The position numbers were made by a program, and so were the translations under genes. DNA of 10,361 bases from Bacteroidia bacterium (lineage in GTDB: Bacteria > Bacteroidota > Bacteroidia > Bacteroidales > Rikenellaceae), in contig BNXD01000055.1 in NCBI GenBank assembly GCA_025999315.1, positions 1 through 10,361 of the forward strand, in the 5' to 3' direction. The notes below the pieces were generated by a model, which did not search any database, was not told the origin of the DNA, and saw nothing but the letters and a program-made list of their open reading frames with translations. Below, piece by piece: positions 6,676 to 10,361 of this stretch (positions are counted from its first letter, which is position 1; each line of letters starts with the position of its first letter).

Positions 6676-9002
6676 ACCCAAAAATCAATATCCTGCTCGT
6701 CCTGTCTCTGACGCTCCTCGCGGGGTGTGTGAAAGAGTCTCTTTACGACGGTTCGCAATCCGGCGACCGGTCCGCGTCCGAGTCATTCGAGCAGGGATGG
6801 GTCAGGATCAAGGTTGACCGGGTGGCAGGGGAGCTTGACATACTGACTTTCACACGCGATGGGAGCGGTTCGGGTATCGCGGCTTTCGATGCGGCGGCCA
6901 CACGCGCCGGAACGAGCGAGATCAGGCGCGTCTTTTCGGATGGCGACCGTTTTCGCGAGCGCAGGCGAAGGGCCGGTCTCCATCTGTGGTACGATGTCCG
7001 TGTGCGGGAAGATATTCCGTTGGCGGAGGCCGTCGCCGGATTCAAAGAGGTGGCGGAGCTGGAGGTCGTCGAGCCCATAGGACGGATCGTGCAGACCGAC
7101 GGACAGGTTGCGAGGTGGACAAAGGCGGGGGTGCCGCAGGGCGCGTTCAACGACCCGCTGTTCTCCCAGCAGTGGATGTATCGCAACGACGGCTCGATAG
7201 CCGGTTCCGTAGCCGGGGCCGACCTGAATCTCACTCCGGCATGGACGGCCTGCACGGGCCATCGGGATGTCATCGTGGCGATATTCGACGGCGGCATCCA
7301 GTCTGACCATCCCGACCTGGCCGCCAACATGTGGCGCGACGCGCAGGGGCGGTGCGGCTACAATTTCAACCGCAATTCTTACGATATAATCCCCGGCGAC
7401 CACGGCACGCATGTGGCCGGGACCATCGCCGCAGTCAACAACAACGGCGTCGGTGTGTGCGGCATCGCGGGCGGCGACGGTTCGCCCGGCAGCGGCGTGC
7501 GGCTGATGTGCTGTCAGGTGATGGACGAGGTGGGTTATCCCAACCTTTTGGAGGCGATGACCTATGCCGCCGACAATGGCGCGGTGATAAGCCAGAACAG
7601 CTGGATGCGCGGTGGCAGTTCGATCTCGACAGCGGACAAGGCGGCGATAGACTATTTCATCCAGAATGCCGGATTTGACGAACATGGCGTCCAGACGGGG
7701 CCGATGGCGGGCGGCCTGGTGGTCTTCGCCGCCGGCAACGACAACACGTCGACCCCGGCATACCCTCCTGCATACGAAAAAGTTATCGCCGTGGGGTCGA
7801 TAAGCGCCAACTTCGCAAAGACCTTCTCCTCCAACTACGGCGCGTGGATCGATCTGATGGCTCCCGGCGACAAGGTCATGAGCACTGTTACCGGCGGAAC
7901 ATACGGGTCCGCTTCGGGCACCTCGATGGCCGCCCCGATGGTGAGCGGAGTGGCCGCGCTGGCCGTAGCTAAATACGGCACACAGGGGCCGGGATTCACC
8001 AGCCAAATGCTGTGGGAGTTGCTCATCTCTTCCGGACGCAGGGAGCTGGTCGAGTCCTATAATCTGCCACAATACGCGGGCATGCTCGGCGCGGGACTCG
8101 TCGACGCCGAATATGTCATGTTCCGCGACGCCATCCCCGCCAAGGTCGACGCTCTGGCCGCACTCGGCAGACGCTATCATGTCGAGCTGCAATGGAAAGT
8201 GCCTGAGAGCTATGCCGGACGGCCGGTTTCGGGATTTGAGATATTTGTCGACACGCAGCCCTTTACGAATTTCGATTACGGCAACATACCGCCAGCGGCG
8301 CGCAAATACGAGATCGCGAACTCCTTAGCCGTGGGCAAGGTAACGGGCTGTGAGGTCGAGGCTTCGGAGCCGTCCACGGATTATTATTTTGCCGTTGTCG
8401 CCAAAACCAGGTACGGAACAGCTTCCCAGCCGGTATTCATCACTGCAAGCGCCTCGTTCAACACTGCGCCGGAAGTCGTAAAACTTCTGTCCAACCGCCA
8501 TATTCCCCGCACCGGGACGGCCGGTGTCGTAACGATCGATCTCTCCGAATATTTCAGGGATGTCGACGCGCCATTCGACAGACTCTCTTATCTTGTCAAC
8601 TACTCCGTCGACGGCGTTGTGGAGTGCTTGACGGAGGGGGCGAAACTGGTCATTACGCCGCGCGCCACAGGGATGGTGAGGCTGACCGTGATAGCCGAAG
8701 ATCGCGACGGGAAGAGCGTCGAGAGCAGTTTTGATGTGATGGTGGTCGGCACCGGGGCGGCGATAGATCTCTATCCCAATCCGTTTCGCGATCAGCTCAA
8801 CGTGCGGATACCGGACGCGAGCGGCGCCTTCAGGGTTACGATGTACGATCAGGCGGGACAGAAAGCGCTCGATCTGTACGTCAACGTGGCGCCCGGCTCC
8901 GACGGCAAGATCAATACGAGCAAGCTCAGCCCCGGCAATTACACCTTCGTGCTGAGCGGCTACGGCGACGATATTACCAGAAACGCAGTCAAACGCCCAT
9001 GA
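6672..9002 (+). CDS. Subtilisin-like (S8) serine protease with T9SS type A C-terminal sorting domain
   Basis: This is a 776-residue secreted protease if it starts at TTG 6672. N-terminal LLVLSLTLLAGC is a lipoprotein-like signal (Cys19), then a probable prodomain to about 175. The S8 domain has all catalytic parts: D206 in IFDGGIQSDHPDL, H244 in DHGTHVAGTIAA, the oxyanion N356 in AAGND, and S418 in GTSMAAP. After it come a fibronectin-III-like region (about 490-605), a cadherin/Ig-like domain (about 610-690) and, from about 694, a T9SS type A sorting domain with YPNPF (701-705) and a beta-sandwich tail ending in KRP. ATG 6636 is in frame and would give a 31-residue leader; ATG 6597 lies deep in the previous gene. 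I prefer TTG because it gives a compact signal and a TTGA overlap with the preceding stop. It overlaps the next gene by ATGA. Having both a lipobox and a sorting domain is unusual. Confidence 0.93.
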   Translation: MNPKINILLVLSLTLLAGCVKESLYDGSQSGDRSASESFEQGWVRIKVDRVAGELDILTFTRDGSGSGIAAFDAAATRAGTSEIRRVFSDGDRFRERRRRAGLHLWYDVRVREDIPLAEAVAGFKEVAELEVVEPIGRIVQTDGQVARWTKAGVPQGAFNDPLFSQQWMYRNDGSIAGSVAGADLNLTPAWTACTGHRDVIVAIFDGGIQSDHPDLAANMWRDAQGRCGYNFNRNSYDIIPGDHGTHVAGTIAAVNNNGVGVCGIAGGDGSPGSGVRLMCCQVMDEVGYPNLLEAMTYAADNGAVISQNSWMRGGSSISTADKAAIDYFIQNAGFDEHGVQTGPMAGGLVVFAAGNDNTSTPAYPPAYEKVIAVGSISANFAKTFSSNYGAWIDLMAPGDKVMSTVTGGTYGSASGTSMAAPMVSGVAALAVAKYGTQGPGFTSQMLWELLISSGRRELVESYNLPQYAGMLGAGLVDAEYVMFRDAIPAKVDALAALGRRYHVELQWKVPESYAGRPVSGFEIFVDTQPFTNFDYGNIPPAARKYEIANSLAVGKVTGCEVEASEPSTDYYFAVVAKTRYGTASQPVFITASASFNTAPEVVKLLSNRHIPRTGTAGVVTIDLSEYFRDVDAPFDRLSYLVNYSVDGVVECLTEGAKLVITPRATGMVRLTVIAEDRDGKSVESSFDVMVVGTGAAIDLYPNPFRDQLNVRIPDASGAFRVTMYDQAGQKALDLYVNVAPGSDGKINTSKLSPGNYTFVLSGYGDDITRNAVKRP

Positions 9003-9928
9003 GAATATACGTTTTTTTGGCAGCTGTCGGGCTCGGCGTCAGTGGCGGTTTCGGTTCAGCCCGAGCTCAGATAATGCCCTTTCTGGGCATGGAGACCGAC
9101 GGACGTCGGGCAGGCATGGCGGGATCGGGGAGTCTGCTGACCGATAGCCCGTCGGCAGTGTTCGGCAACGGAGCCGCAAGCCTCGCAGGAGATAAAAAGT
9201 TAGGCGTCGGGCTCTTTTCAGGGCCGTGGAGCGGCGGCGACGCGCTCTACGGCGCAGGGGGATTTTACCGGATGGGAGAGAAGAACGCGCTCCTTGCCGG
9301 GTTTCGCTATCTGCCCGGCCCCAGGATCGAGACCACCGACGGCCAGGGATTTCCGCTGGGCGTTGTGCGGTCGCGGGATATGGCTTTCGATGTGGGCTAC
9401 GGCCGCACTATCGGGCGCGGGCTGGCCCTTTCGCTCACCGCCCGCTATGCGATCGAGGATCAGGGCTTCGGAGAGCCGTTAAGCGCATTCGCCTGCGATC
9501 TGGGCGCGATGTACACCCGTCCGTTGCGCCGCGAGGGAGCCAGCTGGGCCATCGGGCTGCGGTTGGCCAATTTGAGCCCCGGAGTGCAGGGGTATGCCCT
9601 CCCTTCGCGCGCCGTTCTGGGCGGGGCGCTGACGCTGCCATTCTCTGCCGACCACACGGTGGCCTGCGCGCTCGATGCGGGCTATGGATTTGCCGCCTCC
9701 GGGCAGTTCGACGCTGCGGCGGGGGTTGAATATACTTTTCTGCGCCACGGCGTGGTGCGCGGAGGCTATCATCTCGGCTCCCGGTCGAGAGGCCCCGGCA
9801 GTTACGCAACTCTGGGATGCGGCCTGATCATCGGCCCTCTGCGTTGCGATGTGGCATACCGTCTGGCCGGGGAAAAAACCAACCCCCACAATAACACTGT
9901 TTTATTTTCGCTGGCCTTCCTTATGTAG
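8999..9928 (+). CDS. PorV/PorQ-like outer-membrane barrel (T9SS shuttle family)
   Basis: This 309-residue protein has a Sec signal peptide with likely cleavage after ARA (residue 23), then MPFLGMETDGRRAGMAGSGS and SPSAVFGNGAASLAG. This copies the PorV/PorQ N-terminal pattern (aaGMggag ... WNPA.LA). The rest alternates short glycine- and aromatic-rich beta strands to a terminal LFSLAFLM, as expected of a FadL-like barrel. PorV carries T9SS cargo from the translocon to the PorU sortase by holding the C-terminal sorting domain. The gene overlaps the CTD-bearing protease by ATGA, which supports a dedicated shuttle role. At 309 residues it is shorter than PorV of Porphyromonas gingivalis (about 390). 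It could instead be an uncharacterised barrel of the same superfamily (UPF0164). Family assignment is from pattern recognition only. Confidence 0.65.
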   Translation: MRIYVFLAAVGLGVSGGFGSARAQIMPFLGMETDGRRAGMAGSGSLLTDSPSAVFGNGAASLAGDKKLGVGLFSGPWSGGDALYGAGGFYRMGEKNALLAGFRYLPGPRIETTDGQGFPLGVVRSRDMAFDVGYGRTIGRGLALSLTARYAIEDQGFGEPLSAFACDLGAMYTRPLRREGASWAIGLRLANLSPGVQGYALPSRAVLGGALTLPFSADHTVACALDAGYGFAASGQFDAAAGVEYTFLRHGVVRGGYHLGSRSRGPGSYATLGCGLIIGPLRCDVAYRLAGEKTNPHNNTVLFSLAFLM

Positions 9929-9994
9929 GTTCGGCGAGGCCCGCTCAAGCGGATGACAGGCTTTGAACCCACCGGTATAGATGACGGCTGGGGG

Positions 9995-10040
9995 AGGGTA
10001 TGTCACCCTGAGCGGAACGAAGAGATCGAAGTGTCTATTG
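9995..10040. repeat. Dispersed-repeat-like motif (CACCCTGAGCGGAACGAAG)
   Basis: A short hairpin AGGGT-ATGTC-ACCCT (9995-10009) runs into CACCCTGAGCGGAACGAAG and then AGATCGAAGTGTCT. This string closely resembles the CACCCTGAGC(G)GA(A/G)CGAAG motif that recurs between genes in many bacterial genomes. I recognise it from general knowledge and can show only one copy in this window. Confidence 0.5.
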
Positions 10041-10042
10041 AA

Positions 10043-10083
10043 CCCGCTACGCGCGGGGCGGTTACTTTTTTATAAAAAGGACC
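10043..10083. repeat. Two adjacent hairpins
   Basis: CCCGC (10043-10047) pairs with GCGGG (10053-10057) around a five-base loop. Next, GGT...CTTTTT (10060-10062, 10065-10070) pairs with AAAAAG...ACC (10074-10079, 10081-10083) around TAT. The second one carries T- and A-runs and could act as a weak bidirectional terminator, but it sits about 130 bases after the last stop codon. It also resembles the palindromic GGTTACTTTTTT elements common between genes. Confidence 0.5.
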
Positions 10084-10097
10084 AAACGACGCTCGAA

Positions 10098-10235
10098 GCA
10101 GGAGCAGAGGCTGCTTGCAGACTATGCCCTGCAATCGACGACAAACCGAGCGCAGAGTCGAGCTCGCTCGAAAACTCTGCCGAGGTGCGAATCGACGAAG
10201 GAGTGAGCACAGAGGCGAGTTTACTCGCAACTCTG
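10098..10235. repeat. Three tandem hairpins of the same architecture
   Basis: Three degenerate units follow one another. Unit A is 10098-10132: stems GCAGG/CCTGC, GCAGAG/CTATGC with one mismatch, and CTGC/GCAG. Unit B is 10152-10180: GCAGAGT/ACTCTGC, then CGAG/CTCG, with an AAA bulge on the 3' side. Unit C is 10210-10235: CAGAG/CTCTG, then GCGAGT/ACTCGC, with an AA bulge on the 3' side. B and C share the same plan (outer CAGAG stem, inner CGAG stem, 3' A-rich bulge), and several changes are compensatory. In addition 10136-10158 and 10230-10252 are inverted copies matching at 21 of 23 positions, so a larger fold is possible. Confidence 0.7.
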
Positions 10236-10278
10236 CCCTCGGTTCGTCGTCGGTTCGCGCCGGATGGCTGCGGGCTGC

Positions 10279-10295
10279 GCGGCTCTGCGAGCCGC
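10279..10295. repeat. Perfect 7-bp hairpin
   Basis: GCGGCTC (10279-10285) pairs with GAGCCGC (10289-10295) around a TGC loop, followed by AAAGACAAT and no T-run. It is probably part of the same repeat block. Confidence 0.5.
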
Positions 10296-10316
10296 AAAGA
10301 CAATGCTTCTCATCTT

Positions 10317-10339
10317 GCAGTTTTGCCCGTCAAAACTGC
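10317..10339. repeat. Perfect 9-bp hairpin
   Basis: GCAGTTTTG (10317-10325) pairs with CAAAACTGC (10331-10339) around CCCGT. It has no downstream T-run, although the stem itself carries T4 and A4. It is the most stable-looking simple stem in the block and lies 22 bases from the window end. Confidence 0.55.
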
Positions 10340-10361
10340 CGACTCCCTCGCCCGGCAGCGG

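Larger units (their letters stand above)
110..9928 (+). other. Six-gene operon for surface proteolysis and uptake
   Basis: Six co-directional genes are separated by 12, 17 and 6 bases, then overlap by TTGA and ATGA. No hairpin-plus-T-run terminator or convincing Bacteroides promoter (TTTG ... TAnnTTTG) was seen in the gaps. All products carry export signals or are outer-membrane barrels, apart from the truncated SusC end. The order is transporter, lid, metallopeptidase, DUF4302 lipoprotein, protease, PorV-like shuttle. The promoter and any sigma/anti-sigma or hybrid two-component regulator would lie left of the window. Confidence 0.85.
9929..10361. repeat. Noncoding, hairpin-rich region after the operon
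   Basis: These 433 bases hold no credible gene. Two overlapping minus-strand reading frames exist (10003-10230 and 10070-10303), but they are rich in Ser, Ala and Arg, have no recognisable domain and run straight through the hairpins. The first weak hairpin after the operon (9941-9952, CCGCT-CA-AGCGG) lacks a T-run. A run of stems then fills 9995-10339, several of similar design. The sequence style is that of dispersed intergenic repeats rather than a unique gene, and the window ends inside it. Confidence 0.7.

Noticed and set aside
6783..8192. Long minus-strand open frame (469 codons) opposite the protease
   Set aside because: It lies fully antisense to a gene with a complete catalytic triad, shows no domain, and is expected from GC-rich codon use leaving few antisense stops.
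9929..9960. Intrinsic terminator after the last gene
   Set aside because: The only nearby stem (9941-9952) is five base pairs with a two-base loop and has no T-run.
10003..10303. Two small minus-strand open frames in the 3' region
   Set aside because: They overlap each other in different frames, are low-complexity Ser/Ala/Arg-rich, and are built from the hairpin repeats.
10098..10339. CRISPR array or integron attC sites
   Set aside because: The units are degenerate and self-complementary, with no constant repeats separated by unique spacers of fixed length, no attC core sites, and no cas or integrase gene in the window.

Overview
The window looks like a fragment, probably a contig end or a whole short contig, from a member of the order Bacteroidales. 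The evidence is a SusC/SusD (RagA/RagB) pair, lipoprotein signals with Bacteroidetes-type residues after the cysteine, a type IX secretion (T9SS) sorting domain, a PorV-like protein, AT-rich start regions without clear Shine-Dalgarno sequences, and GC-rich coding sequence. An Alistipes/Rikenellaceae-like host fits the composition by eye, but this is inference. All six genes lie on the + strand.

Layout: bases 1-114 are an inverted, near-identical copy (113/114) of bases 663-776 inside the SusC gene. They join genuine SusC plug-domain coding sequence at about base 110, so the SusC gene lacks its signal peptide and carboxypeptidase-regulatory-like domain. Six genes then follow with almost no space between them: SusC-like TonB-dependent transporter (110-3112, 5'-truncated), SusD/RagB lipoprotein (3125-4813), HExxH zinc metallopeptidase lipoprotein (4831-5736), DUF4302-type lipoprotein (5743-6675), subtilisin-like S8 protease with a T9SS C-terminal sorting domain (6672-9002), and a PorV/PorQ-like outer-membrane barrel (8999-9928). 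Gaps are 12, 17 and 6 bases, then a TTGA and an ATGA overlap, which indicates one transcript. Bases 9929-10361 hold no credible gene. They contain a chain of hairpins and repeat-like sequence of the kind dispersed in genomes, which may be why the sequence stops there.

Working model (inference): this is a self-contained surface proteolysis and peptide-uptake operon. A CTD-bearing subtilase, with its own PorV-like shuttle, and a surface metallopeptidase would cut protein, and the RagAB-type SusCD pair would import the peptides. It resembles in one operon what Porphyromonas gingivalis does with gingipains, PorV and RagAB encoded at separate loci. The most unusual points are the protease that carries both a lipoprotein signal and a T9SS sorting domain, its tight coupling to a PorV-like gene, and the inverted SusC segment at the left end.
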